DNA of 64,000 nt from positions 62,001 to 126,000 of the forward strand of contig SUYC01000010.1 of NCBI GenBank assembly GCA_015060625.1. Reading direction: 5' to 3'. The notes under the pieces were generated by a model. It was not told the origin of the DNA, ran no database searches, and saw nothing but the letters and a program-made list of their open reading frames with translations. Position numbers and translations under genes: made by a program. Numbering within the stretch: position 1 is the first letter of the stretch; every line of letters starts with the position of its first letter. Shown piece by piece: positions 51,008-59,534 of the stretch. Source of the stretch: Xylanibacter ruminicola. GTDB taxonomy: Bacteria > Bacteroidota > Bacteroidia > Bacteroidales > Bacteroidaceae.

Positions 51008-51963
51008 TGAAAAAACAATTATTTAATCTATTTATCAGCGCCGTTACCGTTACATTGCTCCTCACCGCTTGCGGAGGCAGTTCAGACAATGGCATACCCG
51101 AAATTATTGTCCCAGACGAAGAAGATAGCGAGTGCTGCAATGCTGAAGAGACATTCTTGGCTTATGCTTTCCTGAACAACGGATTCGTGAAAGAGATAAC
51201 AGAACTGCGCGACACGATTGCCGACAAATACGAACTGAGAGCATATTCGGCAGGCGGAAAGTTGCACGTAGGCTACAACGATCTGTACTTCGCACTCATC
51301 AAGATTTCTACGCAGGGCTATGTGCGCGACTTTGAAGTCAGCGATATCACACCTGTGATGACGATGACCATGATGGGCATGCAGCACTCTACCCCAACGG
51401 CAACAGAGGCTGTGCTCTACGATCAGACTTTCCCTGCCGTTCGTCGTGCCTGGGTGTCGTTTCTCATGAGTAGCAGTGATGGTGGTTTCTGGGAGTTGTC
51501 GTACAAGGCCTCGTCGCAGCAGCAAAGCATCACTCACGATGCCACAGTCATCAATGTGGATGCACTGGCCAGCGGACTGGCTTGGCTCAAGTCATTTAAA
51601 GCAGGCGACACCACCTACTATCTCTCGCTGGTTAATCCCAACAATTTCCAAACCGGCATCAACACCATCCAGGCTTACGTGTCGAAGCAGAGCATCGACA
51701 AGACCAAGCCTTATCTGACTGCCGATGAGACCTTCACCATCGAGATAACACCCACCATGCCCGATATGGGTGATCATAGCTCTCCTAACAACGAACCACT
51801 CGTGAAACAGGAGTCGGGTGTGTATGAGGGCAAGCTCAACCTCTCTATGACAGGCTTGTGGAATATACATCTGGTGGTGAAAGATAAAGATGGGAACATT
51901 GTGGCTGGAGGCGATAACGACAGTAGCGGATACAGCAGTCTCTACTGGACTATCACAATTTAA
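51004..51963 (+). CDS. Lipoprotein with Met/His segments, copper-uptake partner
   Basis: A 319-residue lipoprotein (lipobox LTAC at residue 21). Residues 105-140 are rich in Met (TPVMTMTMMGMQHSTP) and a second Met/His motif occurs near residue 260 (PTMPDMGDHSSP); both look like copper ligands. Two similar beta domains are suggested, and the C-terminal one (ESGVYEGKLNLSMTGLWNIHL) resembles FixH/YtkA-like folds that bind copper. It precedes an OprC/NosA-like copper receptor by 17 bases. I infer it is a surface or periplasmic copper-binding partner. Confidence 0.65.
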   Translation: MMKKQLFNLFISAVTVTLLLTACGGSSDNGIPEIIVPDEEDSECCNAEETFLAYAFLNNGFVKEITELRDTIADKYELRAYSAGGKLHVGYNDLYFALIKISTQGYVRDFEVSDITPVMTMTMMGMQHSTPTATEAVLYDQTFPAVRRAWVSFLMSSSDGGFWELSYKASSQQQSITHDATVINVDALASGLAWLKSFKAGDTTYYLSLVNPNNFQTGINTIQAYVSKQSIDKTKPYLTADETFTIEITPTMPDMGDHSSPNNEPLVKQESGVYEGKLNLSMTGLWNIHLVVKDKDGNIVAGGDNDSSGYSSLYWTITI

Positions 51964-51980
51964 ACATAAGATATGGTTGT

Positions 51981-54011
51981 ATGAACAGAAAAAATAGCTT
52001 CATTCATAGGCTTGGTTTGTGTTTTTCCATTGTTTTAGGGCAGTCGTTCATGGCTGCCCCTACTTATTCACAAGCACTCAGCACCGACAGCATACATCGC
52101 GAGGCATCGCTCTCAGAGGTGACCGTCACTTCTGTCGTAGGTACCAAGCGCAAGGTGGCTGGCAAAGGACGTACAGCTTCGATCGAAGAACATCTGTTGC
52201 AGTTGGGGAATGTCTCGATGGTGCGCCGTGGCAACTATGCTTGGGAGCCCGTTGTAAACAGCATGGCCACCGAGCGCGTATCCACCACCATCGATGGCAT
52301 GAAGATATTCTATGCCTGCACCGACAAGATGGACCCCGTGACGAGCTATGTGGAGAGTGGCAACCTGCAGCGCATCCGTCTTGACTCTGGTCTCGATGGC
52401 AATCCACAGGCCACCGGTAATATCGGTGGTAGCATCGACCTGAAACTGCGCAAGGCAGGATTTGACGCCAAGTCGCACGCATATAATGCCACCATGGGCT
52501 ATGAGGCCAACGGGCATCTGCAAGTGTATGGTGCCGATGCAGCATTCTCCACCGATAAATTCTATAGCAATGTGGGAGCCTTCTATCGCCATGCCGACAA
52601 CTATAAGGCTGGTGGCCATGAGGAGGTGAATTTCTCACAGTTCCAGAAGGTGAATGCTTTTCTGAATCTTGGTTGGCAACCGGTCGAGAATCACATCATC
52701 GAGGGTACTGTTATCTTCGATCGTGCCACTGATGTGGGGTATCCGGCCCTCACCATGGACGTGAGCGATGCCACGGGTTTCATCTCATCGCTATCCTATC
52801 GTCGCGAGCAGCTGCATGGACTGTTCTACCGTTGGGAGACCAAGGCGTATTACAACCATATCACCCATAATATGGACGACACTCAGCGTCCCGACGTGGT
52901 TATCCACATGGACATGCCAGGGCGCAGCAGCACCACAGGCCTCTATAGCTTGTTGCAGGGCAGCCGTGCCAACCACCAATATCAGCTCAACTACGATGCC
53001 TATTACAACACCCTCTTTGCTGATATGACGATGTATGTTAAAGGTGCCAAACCCATGTATATGCTCACGTGGCCCGATGTGGGCACCCTGAGTCAGGGAC
53101 TGGCGCTGACCGACGACATCCAGCTGGCACCCCATCACACCATCCATCTGTCGGCTAAAGGGGCATGGCAATATCGCCGCATCAACGATGATGAAGGTTT
53201 TCGTGCACTGAGCATCTATTTTCCTGGTATGGAGCGCACAGCATCCGACCTGACTGGCCGCGTGGCACTAAGCTATGCTTACAGATACAACGGTTGGAAA
53301 CTGGCTGTAGGCACAGGCTATGGCAGTCGTACCCCCTCTGTTACCGAGGCCTACGGTTATTTTCTCAACAACACCTTCGACCGCTACGATTATATCGGCA
53401 ATCCCCACCTGAAGCATGAGCGTGCTTTTGAGCTTAACGGCTCGCTGGCCTGGGCATCCGAAACGGTTGAAGCCAGCCTTGAGGCCAATGCCTTTTTCTT
53501 TCAGAACTATATCATCGGAACCCCCGACGAGCGCCTGTCACCCATGACCATCGGTGCCGAGGGTGTGAAGGTGTATTGCAATCTGAATAACGCACAGATT
53601 GTCAACGCCGCAGCCGTGGTAAACTGGCAGTTTTCCGACTGGCTGAGTTGGCACAACCGCCTGACCTATAGCTATGGTAAGGAGAACACCGGTGCCCGTC
53701 TGCCCATGATAGCCCCACTCACCTATCAGGGTGCACTCAAATTATTCTGGAGGAACTTTGAGTCGGAAGCCGGTGTACAGGCTGTGGCACGAAACAGTCA
53801 TTACGGTAGCAAATACGGTGAGACCTCTATGGCAGGCTATGCCATCTGGCATTTCAACATTGGCGGTCATTTCCAGATTGGCACCGTAGGTACCGACATC
53901 CACCTTGGTGCAGAAAACCTTTTCGACCGCCATTACTCCACCTATTCCGACTGGAATCACATCCCCCAAAAAGGTCGGAACATCTATTTCAATCTTTCTT
54001 TCCAGCTATAA
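51981..54011 (+). CDS. OprC/NosA-like TonB-dependent copper receptor
   Basis: A 676-residue TonB-dependent receptor. The plug has TERVSTTIDGMKIFYACTDK followed by MDPVTSYVE; Cys113 and Met117 make the CxxxM motif by which OprC of Pseudomonas aeruginosa binds copper. A barrel-loop motif IHMDMPGRSS resembles the second, His/Met half of that site. The family similarity is strongest in the plug (SGLDGNPQATGNIGGSIDLK); the barrel ends IYFNLSFQL. It closes the operon; the preceding Met/His lipoprotein fits copper capture. Confidence in the receptor class is high, in copper moderate to high. Confidence 0.82.
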   Translation: MNRKNSFIHRLGLCFSIVLGQSFMAAPTYSQALSTDSIHREASLSEVTVTSVVGTKRKVAGKGRTASIEEHLLQLGNVSMVRRGNYAWEPVVNSMATERVSTTIDGMKIFYACTDKMDPVTSYVESGNLQRIRLDSGLDGNPQATGNIGGSIDLKLRKAGFDAKSHAYNATMGYEANGHLQVYGADAAFSTDKFYSNVGAFYRHADNYKAGGHEEVNFSQFQKVNAFLNLGWQPVENHIIEGTVIFDRATDVGYPALTMDVSDATGFISSLSYRREQLHGLFYRWETKAYYNHITHNMDDTQRPDVVIHMDMPGRSSTTGLYSLLQGSRANHQYQLNYDAYYNTLFADMTMYVKGAKPMYMLTWPDVGTLSQGLALTDDIQLAPHHTIHLSAKGAWQYRRINDDEGFRALSIYFPGMERTASDLTGRVALSYAYRYNGWKLAVGTGYGSRTPSVTEAYGYFLNNTFDRYDYIGNPHLKHERAFELNGSLAWASETVEASLEANAFFFQNYIIGTPDERLSPMTIGAEGVKVYCNLNNAQIVNAAAVVNWQFSDWLSWHNRLTYSYGKENTGARLPMIAPLTYQGALKLFWRNFESEAGVQAVARNSHYGSKYGETSMAGYAIWHFNIGGHFQIGTVGTDIHLGAENLFDRHYSTYSDWNHIPQKGRNIYFNLSFQL

Positions 54012-54022
54012 TAACATATCTT

Positions 54023-54080
54023 TGGTATGCGAATACCACAAACAAGCGATTGCACACGTAAATGAAACGCCGTACTTTTG
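54023..54080 (+). promoter_or_regulatory. Promoter of the C45-like hydrolase and symporter
   Basis: TGGTAT (54023-54028) and ATACCA (54033-54038) form an inverted repeat; -33 TTG (54050-54052) in GCGATTGCACAC; 20 bases; TACTTTTG (54073-54080). The half-sites match those in front of the upstream operon. Confidence 0.65.
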
Positions 54081-54114
54081 CACCCGAGATATTAATCAAT
54101 AAAAAAAGTATCGT

Positions 54115-55389
54115 ATGAAGTTCTTTGCTAGTATTTGTTTGTTGATGACTGTGGCACTCTTGACGGGTGCCACAAAGTCTGCTGCCTGCACCAGTGTCAT
54201 CGTGTCGGGCAAGGTAACCCCAGACGGACGTCCTTATATCTTCAAGAACCGCGACACCCCTAACCAGGATAATCTGGTGGTGACGGTACAAGGCAGCAGA
54301 TATCGTTTTATTGCTATCGTGGCCCGTCAGGACTCACTGAACCTGAACGTATGGTCGGGGCATAACGAGGCAGGCTTTGCCATTGCCAACACAGCTGCCT
54401 ATAATCTCAATGGCAGACAGAAACCAGGTCAGCCGCGCCCCAATGGCGATGAAAAGGATGGCAACCTGATGTATAAGGCATTAGAGACATGCGCCACACT
54501 GGCCAATTTCGAGCATCTGTTGGATAGTATCAAGCAAGCCAAAGGCACGCTGCATTCAAACTCCAATTTTGCTGTGCTCGATGCAGAAGGCGGTGTGGCA
54601 TACTATGAGACAGGCAACAAGGGGTATGTGAAGTTTGATGCCAACGACCCCATTCAGGCACCTTACGGATACCTTATTCGCACCAATCATGGTATGTCGG
54701 GCGACCGTTCATTAGATCAGGGCATCGAGCGCTATCTGGCTATACAGGACTATATGACGCGTGCCAGTTTTGAAGGCAATTTGGCTTTCGAACCCATCAT
54801 CCGCAAGGTAACACGCACCCTGACACACGGACTGACACGCCTGAACCTGTGGGACTTTGCGCCACAGGACGATTCACAACCAGTGTATTTTCCATTCCGT
54901 GATTTCATCCCCCGCTGGCACACAGCTTCGGCACAACTCATACAAGGTGTGCGCCCTGGTGAGAATCCACGTCTCACCATCGCATGGACCATACCGGGCT
55001 CTACGCTCACCACCCCCGCCATCCCCCTATGGATAACTGCCGACGGTAAGTTGCCACAGATTGTAACCCGCAACAATGAAGGTCACGCCACGCTGGTGGA
55101 TGCAGGATTCCTACTGAAAGACCAACTCTTCCCCATCAAGCGCGGCAATGGAGCCGACTATATCAACCTGGCACGTCTTATCAATCATGCCGGTACTGGT
55201 ATCCTGCAACAGATAACACCGATAGAGGACGCGATCTTCAGTAAAGCAGCTCAGGTGATTGAGACACTGCGGAAGAATGGTAAGGCAGGCAAAGAAACCA
55301 CAGAGTTCTATCAGTGGATTGATCAGTATGTTAGTGCGGAATATCAAAAAATAATTGTAACTTTGCAGCCGAAAACTAAGGCATTATGA
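54115..55389 (+). CDS. Exported Ntn-hydrolase, C45/choloylglycine hydrolase-like
   Basis: A 424-residue exported hydrolase. The signal peptide ends KSAA directly before Cys25 in CTSVIVSG, the expected N-terminal nucleophile of Ntn-hydrolases, followed by GRPYIFKNRDTPNQDN and later NSNFAVLDAEGGVAYYETG. It resembles the acyl-CoA:6-aminopenicillanate acyltransferase/C45 group, which cleave linear amides (beta-alanyl or acyl-amino acids). Translation is coupled by ATGA to a DAACS symporter, suggesting that it releases an amino acid or dicarboxylate that the symporter imports. Confidence 0.75.
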   Translation: MKFFASICLLMTVALLTGATKSAACTSVIVSGKVTPDGRPYIFKNRDTPNQDNLVVTVQGSRYRFIAIVARQDSLNLNVWSGHNEAGFAIANTAAYNLNGRQKPGQPRPNGDEKDGNLMYKALETCATLANFEHLLDSIKQAKGTLHSNSNFAVLDAEGGVAYYETGNKGYVKFDANDPIQAPYGYLIRTNHGMSGDRSLDQGIERYLAIQDYMTRASFEGNLAFEPIIRKVTRTLTHGLTRLNLWDFAPQDDSQPVYFPFRDFIPRWHTASAQLIQGVRPGENPRLTIAWTIPGSTLTTPAIPLWITADGKLPQIVTRNNEGHATLVDAGFLLKDQLFPIKRGNGADYINLARLINHAGTGILQQITPIEDAIFSKAAQVIETLRKNGKAGKETTEFYQWIDQYVSAEYQKIIVTLQPKTKAL

Positions 55390-56576
55390 AGAAAACATTA
55401 TTATGGATTGGTGCACTCGTAGTGGGTGCTGTGTTAGGCGCATTGGGATATGACTGGTTGAATGCTACTGCCGATTTTGTGGCGACAGTCTATACACGAC
55501 TGTTCCAACTGTTGGCTGTGCCCACTATCGTACTGGCAGTAATCAGTACCTTTGCCACGTTCGGCTCCAATGGCTCGGGTCGCATCTTTGGTCGCACACT
55601 CACTTACACACTGCTCACCACCATTGCCGCAGCAGTGGTTGGCGCACTGCTCTATGTGGTCATCGCCCCAGGCAATCTGCCGGTACTCCCTACAGCAGAG
55701 ACAGAAGAGACAGCCGTGGGAGCCGTGACCTATTACGACCATCTGATCAGTATCATCCCCAACAATATCGTCAAACCATTCTTCGACGGTAACGTACTGT
55801 CGCTACTGCTGTTGGCCTTTGCTGTGGGCATCGGTCTGTCGAAACTGCCAGATAGCGACAACAAGGCCGTTGTGGTGAAAGGAGTACTCGGTTTGCAGGA
55901 GTTGCTGTTCCTACTCATCCGTTGGCTCATCTGGACACTGCCTTTGGGCATTGTGGCTTTTTCAGCACAACTGTCGGCACAGGTGAGTGCCGGTGTCGTG
56001 GCCGACTCTATCGGTAAGTATGTGCTGGTGGTACTTACGGGTAATGTGGTACAGTTCTTTATAGTACTACCCCTCTTCCTCTTGCTGCGCGGCCTGAATC
56101 CCATCCACGTGTTAGGTCGCATGACGCCAGCCGTGCTCATGGCACTATTCACCAAGAGTAGTGCTGCCACCCTGCCTGTGACGATGGAGACAGCCGAGCA
56201 CCGATTAGGCGTCAGGATCAATATTGCCCGATTTGTGTTACCCATCTGCACCACCATCAACATGAATGGTTGTGCCGCGTTCATCCTCGTCACCTCATTG
56301 TTTGTCATGCAGAATGGCGGCATGCCCATCACGTTCACCACCATCGCACTGTGGGTGTTCATCTCGGTGGTGTCGGCCATCGGCAATGCCGGTGTACCTA
56401 TGGGGTGCTATTTTCTCACCCTCTCACTCATGTCGGGCATTGGTGCACCAGTGGCTGTATTAGGAATCATCTTACCCATCTATACGATCATAGATATGAT
56501 AGAGACAGCCGAAAACGTATGGTCCGACTCGTGTGTGGCTGCGATGGTCAATCACGATTTGCCACTTGCGGCATAG
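55386..56576 (+). CDS. Dicarboxylate/amino acid:cation symporter (DAACS family)
   Basis: A 396-residue inner membrane transporter with about eight helices. The substrate hairpin SSAATLPVTMETAEH and the cation-site motif TTINMNGCAAF are diagnostic for the SLC1/DAACS family (GltP, DctA, TcyP, SstT). It imports glutamate, aspartate, serine, cystine or C4-dicarboxylates; the exact substrate cannot be read. The coupled Ntn-hydrolase suggests an amino acid released from an amide. It converges on the sulfur operon with a 59-base gap containing no clear terminator. Confidence 0.9.
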   Translation: MKKTLLWIGALVVGAVLGALGYDWLNATADFVATVYTRLFQLLAVPTIVLAVISTFATFGSNGSGRIFGRTLTYTLLTTIAAAVVGALLYVVIAPGNLPVLPTAETEETAVGAVTYYDHLISIIPNNIVKPFFDGNVLSLLLLAFAVGIGLSKLPDSDNKAVVVKGVLGLQELLFLLIRWLIWTLPLGIVAFSAQLSAQVSAGVVADSIGKYVLVVLTGNVVQFFIVLPLFLLLRGLNPIHVLGRMTPAVLMALFTKSSAATLPVTMETAEHRLGVRINIARFVLPICTTINMNGCAAFILVTSLFVMQNGGMPITFTTIALWVFISVVSAIGNAGVPMGCYFLTLSLMSGIGAPVAVLGIILPIYTIIDMIETAENVWSDSCVAAMVNHDLPLAA

Positions 56577-56635
56577 AGAAAATGCATGTGCCCCCAAGCA
56601 CAAATAAATAGACCTCTGTCGCAAATTGATACAAA

Positions 56636-57034
56636 CTATAGGTGTATTTCCTTATCTACCACCTGAGCCCCAACAATCTTAAAGGAGTTGAGGTGGATGC
56701 CCTCGTGGAGCGACAGGATGGCGTAGCGGATGGTGGGATCGTTGGCCAGCCTCAAGTCCTCTTGCGACGGCCGGGAAGGCGAAGCAGGATGACTGTGCCA
56801 GTTGGCCAGGATCTTCAGTCCTTTGCTGCGCGCATATTTCAACGCAGCAAACTGATCCTTGGGAGCAAAGGAAAAGTGCTCTTCGGAATGGTCGATATTC
56901 TCCATCCAGTAGTTCTCGGTCACCACATCACCATCGGCTCCAGAGGTGCCCAACAGGTAGCCGCACGTCTCGATGGGTGCGTCCTGTTGAGCCTGATTTA
57001 TCATCTCTCTTATAACTGTCTGTGGAATAATCAT
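56636..57034 (-). CDS. JAMM/Mov34-type metalloprotease (Mec/HcyD-like)
   Basis: A 132-residue JAMM protease with a complete zinc site: Glu22 in ETCGYLLG, His80 and His82 in NWHSHPASPSRPSQED, Ser90 and Asp93. Bacterial relatives remove residues after the GG of ubiquitin-like sulfur carriers and cut carrier-cysteine adducts (Mec in Mycobacterium, HcyD in Wolinella, QbsD in Pseudomonas). The last gene of the sulfur operon; its start overlaps the ThiF stop by 4 bases. The neighbouring carrier ends GGGAL, the expected substrate for such trimming. The ATG at 57034 is chosen for this overlap. Confidence 0.88.
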   Translation of the reverse strand: MIIPQTVIREMINQAQQDAPIETCGYLLGTSGADGDVVTENYWMENIDHSEEHFSFAPKDQFAALKYARSKGLKILANWHSHPASPSRPSQEDLRLANDPTIRYAILSLHEGIHLNSFKIVGAQVVDKEIHL

Positions 57035-57849
57035 TGTGCTTTGTGATTTTTGAGGTCGCAAGCGGCCTGTTCGTAGTCAATCAACTTGTCGATGGTGGGA
57101 TGACTGCCACAGATGGCGCATGAGTCGCGATGCTTCACGGCCACCGTGCGGAACTGCATGGTCTTGGCATCGAAGGTGAGCAACCTGTTGGTGAGCAACT
57201 CTCCCACACCAGTGAAATATTTGAGGGTCTCGGCAGCCTGGATGGTGCCCAGCATGCCGGCAATGGCACCTAGCACACCAGCCTGCGAACAGGTGGGCAC
57301 AGCACCTACTGGAGGCGGTTCCTTGAACATGCAGCGATAGCAGGCAGTGCCTGGCAGATGGGTAAAGGTTTGGCCGTTGAAGCGCAGGATGCCTCCATGC
57401 GAAAAAGGTTTGCCTGCCATGACACAGGCATCGTTGATCAGGAATTTAACAGGGAAATTGTCGGTGCCATCCACTACGAAATCATAGTTCTTAATGATGT
57501 CGAGTGCATTGGTAGAGTCAAGAAACTCATAATAGGTGTCAACCTTCACATCGGGGTTGATGGCCTGAATCTTCTCTTTGGCACTGAGCACCTTCTGCAC
57601 CCCCACATCCTTGGTGAAGTGAATCACCTGGCGCTGCAAGTTGGAGAGATCGACCACATCGGCATCTACAATGCCGATAGTGCCGATGCCCGCAGCAGCC
57701 AGATAGAGAGACACAGGAGCACCCAATCCACCAGCACCCACCACGAGCACACGGGCATTCATAATCTTCTCCTGCCCCTCCACACCTACATCCTGCAAGA
57801 GGATGTGGCGGGAATAGCGCTGAATCTGTTCGTCTGTAAAATCAATCAT
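57031..57849 (-). CDS. E1-like sulfur-carrier adenylyltransferase (ThiF/MoeB/HesA)
   Basis: A 272-residue adenylating enzyme. ATP site VVGAGGLGAPVSLYL (Gly38-Gly43), DVVDLSNLQRQVIHF, the active-site cysteine Cys187 in VPTCSQAGVLG, and two zinc-binding pairs (Cys170/Cys173 in CYRC, Cys244/Cys247 in CAIC). It activates the C-terminal glycine of a ThiS/MoaD-like carrier for thiocarboxylate formation. It overlaps both the carrier gene before it and the JAMM gene after it by 4 bases. Because no thiamin or molybdopterin genes are nearby and the operon is sulfur-directed, I favour a Cys/homocysteine role (HcyF- or MoeZ-like). Confidence 0.9.
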   Translation of the reverse strand: MIDFTDEQIQRYSRHILLQDVGVEGQEKIMNARVLVVGAGGLGAPVSLYLAAAGIGTIGIVDADVVDLSNLQRQVIHFTKDVGVQKVLSAKEKIQAINPDVKVDTYYEFLDSTNALDIIKNYDFVVDGTDNFPVKFLINDACVMAGKPFSHGGILRFNGQTFTHLPGTACYRCMFKEPPPVGAVPTCSQAGVLGAIAGMLGTIQAAETLKYFTGVGELLTNRLLTFDAKTMQFRTVAVKHRDSCAICGSHPTIDKLIDYEQAACDLKNHKAQ

Positions 57850-58058
57850 AGTGCGCCTCCCCCCATGAAATACAGAAAATCAACACTGTCGCCTTCGGCT
57901 ATCTGCAGGGCCTCCCACTCGGTGCGGTCCACGAAATCGTCGTTCACCTGCACGCTCACCATGTCAGGCTGCAACACATTGTTCTTCTTAATCAACTCTG
58001 CAAGGTTCAGAGGCAATTCTACCTGCTGTGCCTCGCCATTTACTATAATCTTTGCCAT
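57846..58058 (-). CDS. ThiS/MoaD-type sulfur carrier ending GGGAL
   Basis: A 70-residue ubiquitin-like carrier: KIIVNGEAQQVELPLNLAEL, then VSVQVNDDFVDRTEWEALQI, and the C-terminus FLYFMGGGAL. A mature carrier must end in Gly-Gly to be adenylated; here Ala69-Leu70 follow the glycines, so the protein looks like a proform that the adjacent JAMM protease trims. HcyS of Wolinella (one extra Ala) and QbsE (two extra residues) are precedents. Start codon 15 bases after the desulfurase stop. Confidence 0.9.
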   Translation of the reverse strand: MAKIIVNGEAQQVELPLNLAELIKKNNVLQPDMVSVQVNDDFVDRTEWEALQIAEGDSVDFLYFMGGGAL

Positions 58059-58073
58059 AACTACTATATTCTT

Positions 58074-59534
58074 TTATCTTCCTATTATCTTTTTAACTGC
58101 TATTACTAACTTATCCACATCCTCGCGCGTGTTATAGAGCGCAAAGGTGGGACGTACGCTCATCTCGTAGCCGAGAGCACGCAGGGCCGGCTGCGCACAG
58201 TGGTGACCGGCACGCACGGCGATGCCCTCCTTGTCGAGCAGCGTGCCCACCTCGGGCACGGGGATGCCATCAAGCACGAAACTGACTACCGACACGCGAT
58301 TCTTGGGATTGCCCAAGAGGGTGAGACCAGGAATCTGAGCCAGTTGCTCGCGTGCATACTCGGTGAGCTTGTGCTCGTGAGCCTCGATATTACGGATGCC
58401 CAGGCGACTCACGTAGTCGAGCGCCGCCCCAAGTCCGATGGCATCGGCCACGTTGGGTGTACCAGCCTCAAAACGTGCCGGGGGCTGGTTATACTCGGTG
58501 TGCTCGATGGTCACATCCTTAATCATGTTGCCACCACCCTGCCAGGGCTGCATCTTATCGAGTAACGCCTTGCGACCATACACCACTCCGATGCCGTTAG
58601 GACCATAGATTTTATGACCGCTGAACACGAAGAAGTCGGCTCCCAACTGCTGCACGTCAACAGGTGTGTGAGCGATAGACTGTGCACCGTCGATGAGTAC
58701 GGGAATCTGATGCGAGTGAGCTATCTCGATGATGCGCTGCACATCGTTGATCGTACCAAACGTGTTATTGACATGACCTACCGACACGAAACGGGTGCGG
58801 GGGGTGATGAGACGCTCAAACTCCGAGAGCACCAGGTCGCCATTCTTATCCGTAGGGATGGCTCGCAACGTGGCCCCACGCTCCTGACAGATGCGCTGCC
58901 AAGGCACGATATTGGCATGGTGGTCGAGCTCCGAGACGATGACCTCATCGCCTGGCGTCAGATACTGCCGGCCATAGGTTTGAGCCACCAGATTGATCCC
59001 TTCGGTAGTGCCGCGCACGAAGATGATCTCCTCACTGCTGGCAGCATTGATGAAGCGCTGCACTTTCTCACGCGCCTCCTCATAGGCATCAGTGGCCCGG
59101 GCTGCCAGGGTATGGGCACCACGGTGGATATTGGAATTGTAGGTGCGATAGTACTCGCTGATCTTATCAATCACCTGATTGGGTTTCTGAGTGGTAGCAC
59201 CATTGTCGAGCCACACCAGGTCGTGGCCGTTCACCTGCTGATGCAGCACGGGGAAATCACGTTTTATCTGTTCGGAATTGAGCGTGTCAACCTCCTCGTA
59301 ATGCAGACTGGAAAGCTCACTCTCGCCGAAGGGTCGGACACCCAGAGCATTTCCCGGGACCTCACCCTGAGTAAAGAGGGATGTCAATGCCTCAAGGTTC
59401 AGCTTTTCGTCGGGCAGCACGGCCTGACGCTCGGCCTGCAGCTCCTCGGGGCAGTACTTCTGTGCCACCTCTCTGAGCAGAGCAAAGCCGGGGTCGTCGA
59501 TGCCGTAACCGTCTATATTCTCTATCTGAATCAT
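58074..59534 (-). CDS. Cysteine desulfurase with N-terminal encapsulin-cargo-like extension
   Basis: A 486-residue PLP enzyme. Residues 85-486 are a standard SufS-type desulfurase: PLP lysine Lys308 in SGHKIYGPNG, catalytic Cys446 in RAGHHCAQPALRALG. It is preceded by an 84-residue extension (acidic, Gln/Leu-rich, with MIQIENIDGYGIDDPGF and LHYEEVDTL) absent from ordinary SufS. In cyanobacterial and other family 2 encapsulins the cargo desulfurase is loaded through such an N-terminal disordered region. The gene starts immediately after the shell protein stop (no gap), strongly suggesting cargo. It releases sulfur from cysteine as a persulfide. Confidence 0.9.
   Translation of the reverse strand: MIQIENIDGYGIDDPGFALLREVAQKYCPEELQAERQAVLPDEKLNLEALTSLFTQGEVPGNALGVRPFGESELSSLHYEEVDTLNSEQIKRDFPVLHQQVNGHDLVWLDNGATTQKPNQVIDKISEYYRTYNSNIHRGAHTLAARATDAYEEAREKVQRFINAASSEEIIFVRGTTEGINLVAQTYGRQYLTPGDEVIVSELDHHANIVPWQRICQERGATLRAIPTDKNGDLVLSEFERLITPRTRFVSVGHVNNTFGTINDVQRIIEIAHSHQIPVLIDGAQSIAHTPVDVQQLGADFFVFSGHKIYGPNGIGVVYGRKALLDKMQPWQGGGNMIKDVTIEHTEYNQPPARFEAGTPNVADAIGLGAALDYVSRLGIRNIEAHEHKLTEYAREQLAQIPGLTLLGNPKNRVSVVSFVLDGIPVPEVGTLLDKEGIAVRAGHHCAQPALRALGYEMSVRPTFALYNTREDVDKLVIAVKKIIGR

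Noticed and set aside
58074..59534. Ordinary SUF-system cysteine desulfurase
   Set aside because: No sufB, sufC or sufD genes are present, the protein has an 84-residue extension, and the gene is fused in position to an encapsulin shell.
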